Source of the DNA: a virus
Length of the DNA: 44,248 nt
Reading direction: 5' to 3' (one strand)
Virus record (IMG/VR): IMGVR_UViG_3300011934_000011
Location: 1 to 44,248 of that record
Of the stretch, positions 1 through 7,048 are shown in pieces (within the stretch, counting starts at the first letter, position 1; each line of letters opens with the position of its first letter). The notes below the pieces were generated by a model. The model ran no database searches and was not told where the DNA came from. It saw nothing but the letters and a program-made list of their open reading frames with translations. The position numbers were made by a program, and so were the translations under genes.

Positions 1-18
1 TGAGCGGGCTTCTTTCGT

Positions 19-441
19 TTAGGCCCGGCTTGTGCCAGACCAATCTAGAGACGGAATCCCCACCGACCTCTGGTACTCCTGCTGCTTTGCGCGCGAACTA
101 CGGATAATGTCGTGCTTGCGCTGAGCATCTTTCAGTTTCCATGCCCTCTCTCTATCCGAGCGTGATGCTCGTTTTTCGGCTTTGCTGTGATTCGTGTTTC
201 GCCAATGGCTCGCTGGCTTTGCGCTACGCTCAATGGCTGACAGAGACGGGTCTTCGCGCCGGTTGATAGTTTTTTGCCAGCGCTGGATGTTCGCTCGGTG
301 AGAACGAAGGCTGTTAACGAGCTTTGAAGCCTCTTTCACGTCGCCTGCCTCCCTTGCCTGTTCCAGAGCGATGGTTGCTTGATCAATTCGCTCTTTTTGC
401 CGATCGATCATCCGTTTGAGTTTTTTTGTGCTGTGTGCCAT
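19..441 (-). CDS. Small basic coiled-coil protein, early leftward operon
   Basis: A 140-residue protein I do not recognise. The first 60 residues are a charged helix (KKLKRMIDRQKERIDQATIALEQAREAGD) likely to form a coiled coil. The rest is rich in Arg, Lys and Ser and probably disordered, and the product is strongly basic. I chose the ATG at 441 because GAGG lies about 9 nt upstream; an in-frame ATG at 486 would add 15 residues but has only a weak AGG. It lies downstream of the Cro-like gene on the same strand, so by analogy with lambda it would be an early protein of the cro-side operon. Nucleic-acid binding is a guess from charge alone. Confidence 0.6.
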   Translation of the reverse strand: MAHSTKKLKRMIDRQKERIDQATIALEQAREAGDVKEASKLVNSLRSHRANIQRWQKTINRREDPSLSAIERSAKPASHWRNTNHSKAEKRASRSDRERAWKLKDAQRKHDIIRSSRAKQQEYQRSVGIPSLDWSGTSRA

Positions 442-844
442 TTCGTGCCTCGTTTGGTTTGGGTCTCGCGCCTGCGCTCTGTGCATGTAGTTACCTAGTT
501 ACCTAGGTATCTATGTTCTTAGCTCCATCACTGCCCTGGAAAAGGCTGGTTTGGGTGCAATCTCCCCTTACCCAGCCGGGCATTCCGCAATGGTCGTTAG
601 AGCGCCTGTTAATCGGCGGTAACGGCTACAGTCACTTACCTGCTGTAGCTTGCGCAGTTGGCCCGGTATAGAGACCATCCCATTGGAGCTGCGCAACACA
701 GAGAACCGGTCTTAGCGATCACACTGTGCCTCCCCCTCCTGCCGCATGCGGGACCACAACTTCTGCGGCGATACTTGCTGGCCGAACGTGCGTTTCCACC
801 GATAAACCGAGCAAGGGCGATTGGGTCGCCACTCCTGTTACCTG
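442..844. other. Intergenic region between gene 1 and the Cro-like gene
   Basis: About 400 bases with no convincing gene. On the minus strand there is one tiny ORF of 28 codons (722 to 636) that starts with GTG six bases after a very strong GGGGGAGG; it could be a leader peptide or chance. The plus-strand ORF at 658-864 has no ribosome binding site and an atypical composition. A short repeat cluster at 488-511 is listed separately. The region probably holds the leader of the leftward early operon; I see no clear T-tailed terminator. Confidence 0.4.
488..511. repeat. Tandem TAGTTACC repeat with an inverted half
   Basis: TAGTTACC occurs twice head to tail (488-495 and 496-503), followed by TAGGTATC (504-511), which forms an inverted half with the second copy. 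It lies about 50 bases upstream of the chosen start of the leftmost gene. A protein-binding site for control of that gene is possible but unproven. Confidence 0.35.
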
Positions 845-1051
845 TTACGCGCTTTCTTTCTTAAACACTTCGTCAAAACTGACGACCACTTTGTGATCTC
901 TCAGAACCTGAACAATCCGGCTCGCCTGCTCCAGCGATAGGCTTCTCAGTCCGCATTCATAATTGGCAACCGCCGACTGGCCTACACCTAGCTCTTTCGC
1001 CAACGCAGCCTGAGAAAGTCCGGCTTTTTTCCTCAATGCTTTCAAGTCCAT
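845..1051 (-). CDS. Cro-like XRE-family repressor
   Basis: A 68-residue single-domain helix-turn-helix protein. Residues 4-50 form the XRE fold: the segment with LSQAALAKELGVGQSAVANYE matches helices 2-3 of Cro/C1 repressors. The length is typical of Cro. It is transcribed away from the CI-like gene across a 124-bp gap that carries three CAC-N5-GTG operators, which is the classic switch arrangement. The start at 1051 has AGG 8 nt upstream. By analogy with lambda it would favour lytic growth by binding the same operators and repressing cI. It is the first gene of the leftward early operon that continues to the window edge. Confidence 0.85.
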   Translation of the reverse strand: MDLKALRKKAGLSQAALAKELGVGQSAVANYECGLRSLSLEQASRIVQVLRDHKVVVSFDEVFKKESA

Positions 1052-1085
1052 CTTGCTTACCTGTGTTGGTGTTTCGTAAAGATAA

Positions 1086-1141
1086 CACTATCCGTGATTA
1101 AAAACAACACGATTCGTCTATACTGTGAATCACGCTTTGTG
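1086..1141. promoter_or_regulatory. Switch operators (OR-like), three CAC-N5-GTG sites
   Basis: Three dyad sites lie 22-23 bp apart in the gap between the divergent repressor genes: CACTATCCGTG (1086-1096), CACGATTCGTC (1108-1118, one half imperfect) and CACGCTTTGTG (1131-1141). The last is extended to AATCAC-GCTTT-GTGATT. A plus-strand TATACT (1119-1124) between sites two and three is a plausible -10 for cI. The spacing of about two helical turns suits side-by-side repressor dimers. The same CAC-N5-GTG pattern recurs at 1862 and 1886. Confidence 0.7.
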
Positions 1142-1175
1142 ATTATTCTGATATGACCACCAACGGAGATAGCAC

Positions 1176-1802
1176 ATGGGCAATTCAGTAGGTAAAAGAA
1201 TTAAGGAAGCCCGTGTTGGTCTGCGCATGAGTCAAGAAGATTTAGCGCGGCGATGCGGGTGGGAGTCCCAAGGTCGTATAGGTAATTACGAGCGTGACGT
1301 TAGAGAACCCAAAAGGGCTGATATTGAAAAAATAGCGAAGGCACTCTCGAAGTCGCCTAGATGGCTTTTATTGGGTGATGATGATGCGGAGCTGGTTCCA
1401 GGGCCGGACATCATGCGATACGTCCCTGAGATCAGTTGGATTCAGGCTGGACGGATGACGGAGGTGGGGACTGTGTCGCTAGATATGAGTGAAGCGAAGC
1501 ACTGGCCGTGTCCAGTAGCCTGCGGGCCTAACACGTACTGCTTGAGGGTTAATGGTGAGTCAATGATGCCAAGGTTTCCGCCCGGCACGCTGCTCTACTG
1601 TGATCCCGATGTACCAGCGATGCCTGGTAAGCTCGTCATTGCAATGTGTGACGAGGACACAACGGCTACATTCAAACTACTAACAGAAGATGGCGGAGAT
1701 CATTACTTGAAAGCACTGAACCCGGAGTGGCCAACGCGCTACCAATCGGCAAAAGGGTGCAGGGTAGAATCAGTGGTGATTTTTGCAGGCCAAGAAATCT
1801 AA
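1176..1802 (+). CDS. CI-like LexA-fold repressor (XRE + S24 peptidase)
   Basis: A 208-residue phage repressor. Residues 6-60 are an XRE helix-turn-helix (MSQEDLARRCGWES...IGNYERD). Residues about 85-205 are an S24/LexA-type self-cleavage domain: the Ala91-Gly92 bond in WIQAGRM is the expected scissile site, Ser129 in NGESMMP is the nucleophile and Lys167 in ATFK the general base. All are present, so the lysogen should be inducible through RecA. GGAGA precedes the ATG. It is divergent from the Cro-like gene, and a strong terminator follows at 1823-1848. It points the same way as the recombination/integration operon, as cI does relative to PL in lambda. Confidence 0.92.
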   Translation: MGNSVGKRIKEARVGLRMSQEDLARRCGWESQGRIGNYERDVREPKRADIEKIAKALSKSPRWLLLGDDDAELVPGPDIMRYVPEISWIQAGRMTEVGTVSLDMSEAKHWPCPVACGPNTYCLRVNGESMMPRFPPGTLLYCDPDVPAMPGKLVIAMCDEDTTATFKLLTEDGGDHYLKALNPEWPTRYQSAKGCRVESVVIFAGQEI

Positions 1803-1822
1803 GAAAATCGGAGTGTTAACAC

Positions 1823-1848
1823 AGCCCGCCTAAGTGCGGGCTTTTTTT
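1823..1848 (+). terminator. Intrinsic terminator after cI
   Basis: A perfect 7-bp stem AGCCCGC/GCGGGCT with a 6-nt loop is followed directly by seven T. It ends the repressor transcript just before the early promoter. Confidence 0.9.
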
Positions 1849-1861
1849 GTGCTTAAAAAAG

Positions 1862-1901
1862 CACATTACGTGTTGACGTATTAAACACATTACGTGATAC
1901 T
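1862..1901 (+). promoter_or_regulatory. Early rightward promoter with two OL-like operators
   Basis: TTGACG (1873-1878) and GATACT (1896-1901) are separated by 17 bp and make a good sigma-70 promoter. Two identical 11-bp copies of CACATTACGTG (1862-1872 and 1886-1896) flank the -35 and abut the -10. They have the same CAC-N5-GTG form as the operators between the repressor genes, so repressor bound here should block the promoter. Transcription would start near 1908 and enter the structured leader. Confidence 0.75.
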
Positions 1902-1902
1902 T

Positions 1903-2405
1903 AGCACATCAGGACGCAACACAGGGCAAGACGCCCGCCGGATGCTGACCGGTTAACAGCAAGCTCATTAAAAATATATCTCCCAGCCCCTGATCCAACG
2001 GGTAGAACCGCCACGTCGCGGGCTGGGTATCCAACGCCAGCCAAGTGGAGAGATAACGCTGGCCATCGCGATCCGCTGCGCAGTGCGGTTAATAGCCTGC
2101 CCGTTCGGCTGAGAATAGAGCGGGCATCGGGTAGCGCTTTGGCTGTTGAGCAGTCTCGGCGGCGAGCTAACAGAGCGTTACACCGATGCGGCGGGCCACC
2201 ACTAATCCTTTCGACGGGAATCACGACTGGCTCGCTGCATCACCTACCATTTTGTTGAAGCTAACGAAATGGTCGTGACTGCATCCCGATACCTTCTGCC
2301 CTGCATCTTCATGCCATGGGCTGCGGGGAAGCGCCAGAGGGTATCTGGATGCGGCTACCTTAGCTGGGGCCGCATCGACGCAACGGGTATCGCCTACCCT
2401 CCCTT
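1903..2405 (+). ncRNA. Structured untranslated leader of the early operon
   Basis: About 500 nt between the early promoter and the Gp49 gene have no credible ORF but many paired segments: CCCAGCCC/GGGCTGGG (1982-1989 with 2020-2027); TGCCCG/CGGGCA (2098-2103 with 2121-2126); a bulged 13-bp stem (2131-2147 with 2169-2181, one G-U pair); an 11-bp stem with loop GAAGCT (2246-2256 with 2263-2273, one G-U pair); and GATGCGGC/GCCGCATC (2348-2355 with 2369-2376). It sits where lambda has its PL leader and nut site and ends in a terminator. A role as a put-like antitermination RNA or attenuator is inference; no boxA is obvious. Confidence 0.45.
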
Positions 2406-2428
2406 GCCCGGCACCGTCGGGCTTTTTT
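2406..2428 (+). terminator. Terminator abutting the Gp49 ribosome binding site
   Basis: GCCCG (2406-2410) pairs with CGGGC (2418-2422) and six T follow (2423-2428). The GGAGA that serves the next gene starts two bases later. Transcripts must pass this site to express the early operon, so readthrough or antitermination is needed. Confidence 0.7.
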
Positions 2429-2440
2429 ATGGAGAAAACC

Positions 2441-2743
2441 GTGAGTAACGACAAACAGATTGAGCAAGAGATTCAGGCTAAAGGGCTGACAGCGCCACGG
2501 TTAACGCCTGACGACATTGAAGACGTCATCGTTGGCGAGACTTTCACCACCCTGCCCAGCGGCAAGGTAATGGTGTGCGAGCTTACGCTGCGCAACGGTT
2601 TCACTGTTCGCGGTGAGGCTGCAACCGTCAGCAAAGCCAACTTTGACGAAGAAATTGGGCAGCGTATTTCACGAGATAACGCTCGGAGCAAAGTGTGGGA
2701 AATGGAGGGGTATCTGTTACAGCAACGGCTACACGAGCAGTAG
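2441..2743 (+). CDS. Gp49-family phage protein
   Basis: A 100-residue protein of the Gp49 (Phage_gp49_66) family, recognised from the conserved run of TPDDIEDVIVGETF, VCELTLRNGFTVRGEA, ANFDEEIGQRISRDNA and KVWEMEGYLL. The family is common in early operons of tailed phages, near the N-terminus of the PL-type operon; its function is unknown. I prefer the GTG at 2441, which has GGAGA five bases upstream. The ATG at 2429 lies inside the T-tract of the preceding terminator and has no Shine-Dalgarno. A second terminator follows within 10 bases of the stop. Confidence 0.9.
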   Translation: MSNDKQIEQEIQAKGLTAPRLTPDDIEDVIVGETFTTLPSGKVMVCELTLRNGFTVRGEAATVSKANFDEEIGQRISRDNARSKVWEMEGYLLQQRLHEQ

Positions 2744-2749
2744 TAGACA

Positions 2750-2773
2750 AGCCCGCACCCAGCGGGCTTTTTT
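2750..2773 (+). terminator. Intrinsic terminator after the Gp49 gene
   Basis: A 7-bp stem AGCCCGC/GCGGGCT with loop ACCCA is followed by six T. The stem sequence is the same as in the terminator after cI. Confidence 0.88.
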
Positions 2774-2780
2774 ATGCAAG

Positions 2781-2819
2781 CGCATAACCGCTCATAACCG
2801 CCCATTTGAGCGCATAACC
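2781..2819. repeat. Three CNCATAACC repeats
   Basis: CGCATAACC (2781), CTCATAACC (2791) and CGCATAACC (2811) lie on the same face of the helix at 10- and 20-bp intervals, in the untranslated gap before a run of tiny genes. They could be iteron-like binding sites for a regulator or replication protein. No A+T-rich unwinding element is obvious beside them. Confidence 0.35.
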
Positions 2820-2953
2820 AGCTGTAAACGATTAGCTGACAACTGGCATGGCCGTTCACCGAGCGCTCATGCCCGTGCCGCTTCACCTTTCTATCACTAT
2901 CTGCGGTTGGCGCTGCGGTAGCGCGAGGCGGCACGCACTACACAGGAGGCTTT

Positions 2954-3106
2954 ATGCAACTACCTACCAGAGCATTGAGTAAAGGCGAGCTTAATAACCG
3001 CAACGACCGGAAAGCGTCATCACGTTATTCCCGTCGTCGCGATATTGATAACCGTATCGCTGACATGCGGATGAAGCGTGAATTGAGAGAGGTCTGGCAG
3101 ACATGA
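2954..3106 (+). CDS. Small basic protein, 50 residues
   Basis: The ORF begins with MQLPTRALSKGELNNRNDRK and is Arg-rich (many R, K and N). AGGAGG six bases before the ATG is the strongest ribosome binding site in this stretch. Its stop overlaps the next start as ATGA, so translation is coupled. I do not recognise a family. The positive charge suggests nucleic-acid contact, which is only a guess. It is the first of five tightly packed small genes ahead of the recombination pair. Confidence 0.6.
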   Translation: MQLPTRALSKGELNNRNDRKASSRYSRRRDIDNRIADMRMKRELREVWQT

Positions 3107-3270
3107 AAACCGGCTTTATCCTTCGCGAACCCCGTCTGAACACCGTGACGCCCCGAGTTGATCTGGGCGTTTTTTCCAGCCGCAAAAATGCTAAGCGAGC
3201 CGCTAAGCGTCGCGGCTTTCCTTTTGAACTGATCCACAAGGTGAAACGCAATGAACCCGAGTCACATTGA
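3103..3270 (+). CDS. Small basic protein, 55 residues
   Basis: It starts inside the preceding stop (ATGA) and encodes a 55-residue basic protein with a central FSSRKNAKRAAKRRGFPFELI. The order of an N-terminal strand, a basic helix and a C-terminal strand (IHKVKRNE) resembles many tiny phage early proteins, but I cannot name a family. Its last 20 bases overlap the next gene in another frame. Confidence 0.55.
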   Translation: MKTGFILREPRLNTVTPRVDLGVFSSRKNAKRAAKRRGFPFELIHKVKRNEPESH

Positions 3271-3451
3271 GTTGCGCGCACAGCAGCGCGCCAACGGTAA
3301 ACAGGTAACGGAGCGACCCAAGCTGGCCAGCCGCCCATTCCGGCCCGACATGAGTAGCGCTAACGACCGAGCCAACGCCGCCCGCATGGAGGCGTATGCA
3401 ATCCGCCGTGCCGGTGCCGCCAATCCACTGCTACAGCTATGGAGCGCATGA
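3251..3451 (+). CDS. Small early protein, 66 residues
   Basis: A 66-residue basic and Ala-rich product (ERPKLASRPFRPDMSSANDRANAARMEAYAIRRAG). AAGGTGA lies a few bases before the ATG. It overlaps the previous gene by 20 bases, and the next gene begins two bases after its stop. There is no recognised domain. The segment with NDRANAARMEAYAIRRAG looks helical. Existence is supported mainly by tiling within the operon. Confidence 0.5.
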   Translation: MNPSHIELRAQQRANGKQVTERPKLASRPFRPDMSSANDRANAARMEAYAIRRAGAANPLLQLWSA

Positions 3452-3452
3452 C

Positions 3453-3755
3453 ATGAACGGATACCAATTAGAGCTGCTATCAGGAATACAGCGCATGGCG
3501 CTATCCGGTAGCCAGCAAACAAGCTTATCAATACGGCACGAGGTGACGTGCTGGGAAAACGGCGATTACTGGTCGCACGTCAGCGCCCACGACGACCACA
3601 GCAACCAGCTTTTCAGGTCGCTGACACGGATGCGCGGTGGCGATGACACTGTGCCCGACTATGAGCAGCATGAAGCGCACCGGCACACGCTGGCCGATCA
3701 GTATGTGGAATTGATGGAGTTTGTCGCCAGCAACCGTGGCGAGGTGGCTGCATGA
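3453..3755 (+). CDS. Early protein of unknown function, 100 residues
   Basis: Starts at ATG 3453 with GGAG 8 nt upstream; a longer reading from 3396 would overlap the previous gene without a ribosome binding site. The protein is polar and mildly acidic, with His-rich stretches (SHVSAHDDHSNQLF, YEQHEAHRHTLADQYVELMEF) and a C-terminal helix. No family is recognised. The stop overlaps the next start (ATGA), so it is part of the coupled gene string leading to the recombinase. Confidence 0.6.
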   Translation: MNGYQLELLSGIQRMALSGSQQTSLSIRHEVTCWENGDYWSHVSAHDDHSNQLFRSLTRMRGGDDTVPDYEQHEAHRHTLADQYVELMEFVASNRGEVAA

Positions 3756-4045
3756 ACATGAGAGTGCCAGACCTACCGCTTGACCCGCCGGATGATAGCG
3801 TAGAGCGCGCCGAGTTTGAGCAAGCCACCATTCGCGCGTTTAACGAGTATCTGAATGACGGCAATCTGCCCGGCTTGCATGACATTGGCCATGTTGACGA
3901 TCAGCTTCTCGAAGAGTTGCCCGGTGTGCTGGATAAGTTAATCACAGCAAAGGATGACGCCGAGTTGTTAGCACTGGCAAAGCGTATTCGAGATAAGCGT
4001 ATCGAGGTGATAGAGAGCCTTATCGAAGAAAACATCGACGCATGA
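3752..4045 (+). CDS. Acidic helical early protein, 97 residues
   Basis: A 97-residue acidic protein (LPLDPPDDSVERAEFEQATIRAFNEYL, then VDDQLLEELPGVLDKLI and AELLALAKRIRDKRIEVIESLIEEN), probably all helical. It is coupled to the preceding gene by an ATGA overlap, and its own stop again overlaps a possible ATG at 4042. Placement directly ahead of RecT and exonuclease genes suggests an accessory role in recombination or host takeover; this is inference only. Family not recognised. Confidence 0.6.
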   Translation: MNMRVPDLPLDPPDDSVERAEFEQATIRAFNEYLNDGNLPGLHDIGHVDDQLLEELPGVLDKLITAKDDAELLALAKRIRDKRIEVIESLIEENIDA

Positions 4046-4080
4046 AAAAGCCCCGTTACCAGGTGGGCTGGTGGCGGGGC
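4045..4080 (-). terminator. Minus-strand intrinsic terminator inside the early operon
   Basis: Read on the minus strand, GCCCCG...CGGGGC with an inner CCAG/CTGG stem is followed by five T. On the plus strand there is no T-tract. It would stop antisense transcription entering the early genes from the integrase side, and it overlaps the RecT leader. Confidence 0.6.
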
Positions 4081-4119
4081 CGGATTCACAACTACGAAGT
4101 AAATCATCAAGGAGTTTAT

Positions 4120-4872
4120 ATGAGCAATATTACTCGAAGCAACAGCGCTGGCTTTGCGCTGCAACCGTCAACGCTTAACGAAGCGTTTGAAATGGCCAAT
4201 ATGTTGTCTGCCAGCCAGATGGTGCCGAAGCACTATCAAGGCAAGCCGCAAGATACGCTGGTCGCCATGATGATGGGGTCTGAGATTGGCCTTAACCCTA
4301 TTCAGGCGCTGCAAAACATTGCGGTGATTAACGGCAAGCCCGCTATCTACGGCGATGCCCTGCTCGCCTTGGTACAAAGCCATTCTGCGTTTGGTGGCCA
4401 TGAAGAGTCTTTTGATGAAGGCACGATGACAGCGACTTGCACCGTGTGGCGCAAGAACGACGCCAGCAAGCATACCGTCACATTTAGCAAAGCCGACGCT
4501 GAGAAAGCCAGTCTATGGGGCAAGCAAGGGCCGTGGCAGAGCTACCCGAAGCGCATGCTAATGTGGCGTGCTCGCGGATACGCCCTGCGTGACAAGTTTG
4601 CGGATGCCCTAGGTGGCTTAATTACCGTTGAGGAAGCCCGCGACATTCCCGAAGAGCGCGAAATCAACCCGGCGCCACGCGAGGCAGAGCCCCAAGCGCT
4701 GCCTTACTACCCTGCCGACGACTTCGACGCCAACTTCCCAAAATGGGAGGCGGTTATTCAGTCCGGCAAGAAAACGCCTGATCAGATTATTGCAATGGTC
4801 AGCAGTAAGGGTGAACTCACCAGCGAACAGAAGGCCGCCATTTATGACGTGGCGAATCAGGAGGTTGCATGA
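4120..4872 (+). CDS. recT: RecT-like single-strand annealing protein
   Basis: A 250-residue RecT-family recombinase, which anneals complementary single strands at recombination or replication ends. The family signature is the segment with MVPKHYQGKPQDTLVAMMMGSEIGLNPIQALQNIAVINGKPAIYGDALLALV in the N-terminal half, then WGKQGPWQSYPKRMLMWRARGYALRDKFADALGGL. I chose ATG 4120, with AGGAG seven bases upstream. An ATGA-coupled ATG at 4042 would add 26 atypical residues encoded over a hairpin. The stop overlaps the exonuclease start (ATGA), so the two are co-translated, as expected for a RecE/RecT or Red-type pair. The C-terminal 60 residues are variable and acidic. Confidence 0.85.
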   Translation: MSNITRSNSAGFALQPSTLNEAFEMANMLSASQMVPKHYQGKPQDTLVAMMMGSEIGLNPIQALQNIAVINGKPAIYGDALLALVQSHSAFGGHEESFDEGTMTATCTVWRKNDASKHTVTFSKADAEKASLWGKQGPWQSYPKRMLMWRARGYALRDKFADALGGLITVEEARDIPEEREINPAPREAEPQALPYYPADDFDANFPKWEAVIQSGKKTPDQIIAMVSSKGELTSEQKAAIYDVANQEVA

Positions 4873-6461
4873 TCATCCATGACGTAGTTCAAGGCACAGC
4901 CGAATGGGGCGCCCTGCGCGCTTCATGTTTCACCGCTTCAGAGGCCCCGGCAATGACCGGGGTTAGCAAGTACCAGTCACGCTCAGACCTGCTCAAGCAG
5001 AAATATACCGGCGAAGTGCCAGAGGTAACGCCAGCACAGCAGCGCATCTTTGATAAGGGTCATGCAGCCGAAGCCAAAGCCCGCCCGATTGCCGAGCGCA
5101 TCATTGGCGAAGAGTTGTACCCCTGCACCGCTACCAGTGACGACCACTCTTGGATGCTGGCCAGCTTCGACGGCTGCACCATGCTTGAGGATGTGATCTG
5201 GGAGCACAAGCTGATTAACGACGAGCTGCGCACTGCCACTGTTGAAACGCTGCCCGAGCATTACAAAGTTCAGATGGATCAGCAGCTGCTTGTCAGCGGT
5301 GCTGATAAGTGTCTGTTCATGGCAAGCGACGGCACCGAAGATGATTGCAACTGGTTTTGGTACGAAACCACGCGGGAGCGCATCGATTCATTGCTCGCAG
5401 GCTGGCAGCAATTCACAGCCGACCTGGAAGCCTATCAGCCCCAGGTGCAAAAAGTAGCGCCCCAGGGTAAAGCGCCAGATCAGCTGCCAGTGCTAAACAT
5501 CCAGATGACCGGCGGTGTGCAGGCGTCGAACCTGCCTGACTTCAAAGCGCAAGCCTTGGCCATGATTGACGGCATCAAGACGACATTAACTACGGATAAG
5601 GAGTTTGCCGACGCCGAATCCACAGTTAAGTGGCTGCAGAAGGGTGAAAAGCAGCTTGAGCAGAGCAAGCAGCAGGCGCTTGAGCAGACAGCCAGCATTG
5701 CGGAGCTGTTCAGCACAATAGACGAGTTACGGGAGACGATGCGGCAGAAGCGGCTGCACCTGAATAAGCTGGTGACGGCAGAGAAGAATAGTCGGCGGAT
5801 TGATATTCAGAATAAGGCCAGCATGGAGTACGACGCTTGGCTGGATGCGCTGGATTGCCCTATCCGTCTGGCGTCGGTGCTGGACTTGCCCACTGCAATG
5901 AAGAACAAACGCACCATAAGCAGCCTGCAAGCCGCTGCTGACGACGAGTTAGCGCGAGCCAAGGTAGAGGGTCAACAAGAAGCCGAACGCCTAAAGGGAA
6001 ACAAAGCGTTACTGGAAAGCGAACAGGGTGAATATGCCTTCCTGTTGAGCGACTGGAAGCAGCTGATCTGCCAGGACGCTGAATACATCAAGCGTGAAGC
6101 TGGGCGCCGTATTGCTCAGCACAAGGAAGCCGAGGAAAAGCGGCTGGAAGCTGAGCGTGAGCGCATCCGGCAGGAGGAAGAAGCCAAGGCCAAGCGTGAA
6201 GCGGAAGCGCAGCGGCAGCGTGAAGCCGCCGCTGCTGAGGCTAAACGCCAAGCCGAGGAAGCAGCTCGCAAACCCAAGCCGGAACCAGAGCAGTTACCCG
6301 CAGCAGCGCAGGCAATTCAGGCGGAAGAAGAATTGCTGGCAGAGGCGAGGTTGCAGCGAGCCAGTCAATTTGAGCATGTGGAATTGGTAACGATTACCCG
6401 CAAAGAGTACGACAGGCTACTTGCGGCCGAGGCCAAGTTAGCAGCGCTGGAAGCAGCATAA
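4869..6461 (+). CDS. YqaJ/lambda-type 5'-3' exonuclease with a coiled-coil tail
   Basis: A 530-residue protein. Residues 1-200 are a YqaJ viral recombinase domain of the PD-(D/E)XK fold: the entry motif GTAEWGALRASCFTASEA, Glu68, Asp101 in ASFDG, Glu112-x-Lys114 in WEHK, and the VQMDQQLLVSG helix. It should resect double-strand ends to feed the RecT partner encoded just upstream. Residues 240-400 are helical. Residues 410-470 are a long charged coiled coil (EEKRLEAERERIRQEEEAKAK...), then a Pro/Glu linker and a short helical end. The fusion of an exonuclease domain to a long helical tail makes it twice the length of lambda Exo. A UUCG-capped terminator follows. Confidence 0.9.
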   Translation: MIIHDVVQGTAEWGALRASCFTASEAPAMTGVSKYQSRSDLLKQKYTGEVPEVTPAQQRIFDKGHAAEAKARPIAERIIGEELYPCTATSDDHSWMLASFDGCTMLEDVIWEHKLINDELRTATVETLPEHYKVQMDQQLLVSGADKCLFMASDGTEDDCNWFWYETTRERIDSLLAGWQQFTADLEAYQPQVQKVAPQGKAPDQLPVLNIQMTGGVQASNLPDFKAQALAMIDGIKTTLTTDKEFADAESTVKWLQKGEKQLEQSKQQALEQTASIAELFSTIDELRETMRQKRLHLNKLVTAEKNSRRIDIQNKASMEYDAWLDALDCPIRLASVLDLPTAMKNKRTISSLQAAADDELARAKVEGQQEAERLKGNKALLESEQGEYAFLLSDWKQLICQDAEYIKREAGRRIAQHKEAEEKRLEAERERIRQEEEAKAKREAEAQRQREAAAAEAKRQAEEAARKPKPEPEQLPAAAQAIQAEEELLAEARLQRASQFEHVELVTITRKEYDRLLAAEAKLAALEAA

Positions 6462-6464
6462 CTC

Positions 6465-6488
6465 AGGCCCTTCGGGGCCTTTTCTTTT
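6465..6488 (+). terminator. Terminator with UUCG tetraloop before the HTH gene
   Basis: AGGCCC-TTCG-GGGCCT, a 6-bp stem with the extra-stable C(UUCG)G loop, is followed by a T-rich tract. The GGAGG of the next gene begins where the T-tract ends. Confidence 0.8.
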
Positions 6489-6497
6489 GGAGGCTAT

Positions 6498-6881
6498 ATG
6501 GAGTACATCAGAAAGCCCTGGACGCTGTGGGAATATCACTATCTGCGCAAACACTACCCTACCAGCATGCCGATCAGTGACATCGCCCAAGCGCTGAACC
6601 GCTCAGAACAGCAGGTTTCGTTCCGTGCTCGCAAGCTGGGGTTGATTAGGCCACGGCATTGCACTGAGTTAGCGGTAAAGAATTTCGAAGAGAGCAAAGG
6701 CAAGCCGCTTGAAGACGTTGCCGAAAACTACCGGCAGCGGCGTTTGTCTCGCACCGATTTAGCCAGCGACATCGGCATCAGTTACGGCACGTTAAAACGC
6801 CTATTGCCTCGCGAGATATGGGAATCATGGCCGCACAATACAGTAGGCAGGCAACTGGCCTGTGAGCAGCGTAGGGCATGA
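6498..6881 (+). CDS. Phage HTH regulatory protein (GcrA/SANT-like N-terminus)
   Basis: A 127-residue DNA-binding protein. Residues 7-52 (WTLWEYHYLRKHYPTSMPISDIAQALNRSEQQVSFRARKLGL) have the spacing of Myb/SANT or GcrA-type tri-helical domains. Residues about 85-110 (LSRTDLASDIGISYGTLKRLLP) form a second helix-turn-helix. GGAGG five bases before the ATG sits immediately after a terminator, so expression depends on readthrough. It could be a regulator of later genes; its target is unknown. Confidence 0.7.
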   Translation: MEYIRKPWTLWEYHYLRKHYPTSMPISDIAQALNRSEQQVSFRARKLGLIRPRHCTELAVKNFEESKGKPLEDVAENYRQRRLSRTDLASDIGISYGTLKRLLPREIWESWPHNTVGRQLACEQRRA

Positions 6882-7048
6882 TGAGTAACGCCCAGGCACA
6901 GGTGGCGTGAATAACAGTGCCAGTTTGCGCGGCTCGCTCCTTAACGCGCTACCCGGTGTTGGCGCACTGGGTGCGTGGCACTGCATTGCAGTAGAGTCGT
7001 GAGCAAGCCGTAAGCCGCCACGTCAGTGCGGCAACTATGGGAGGTTAT

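Noticed and set aside
658-864. 68-codon plus-strand ORF left of the Cro-like gene
   Set aside because: No SD and random-looking sequence; it ends inside the Cro-like gene.
2269-2448. 59-codon plus-strand ORF overlapping the Gp49 start
   Set aside because: Its ATG lies inside the 11-bp hairpin, it has no SD and crosses the terminator; kept only as a possible leader peptide.
1901-2454. Minus-strand ORFs opposite the early leader
   Set aside because: No SD, atypical residues, and they run against the early promoter; the DNA is better explained as a structured leader.
6907-7002. 31-codon GTG ORF before the 76-residue gene
   Set aside because: AGGTGG lies near the GTG, but the peptide is short and featureless; too weak to call.
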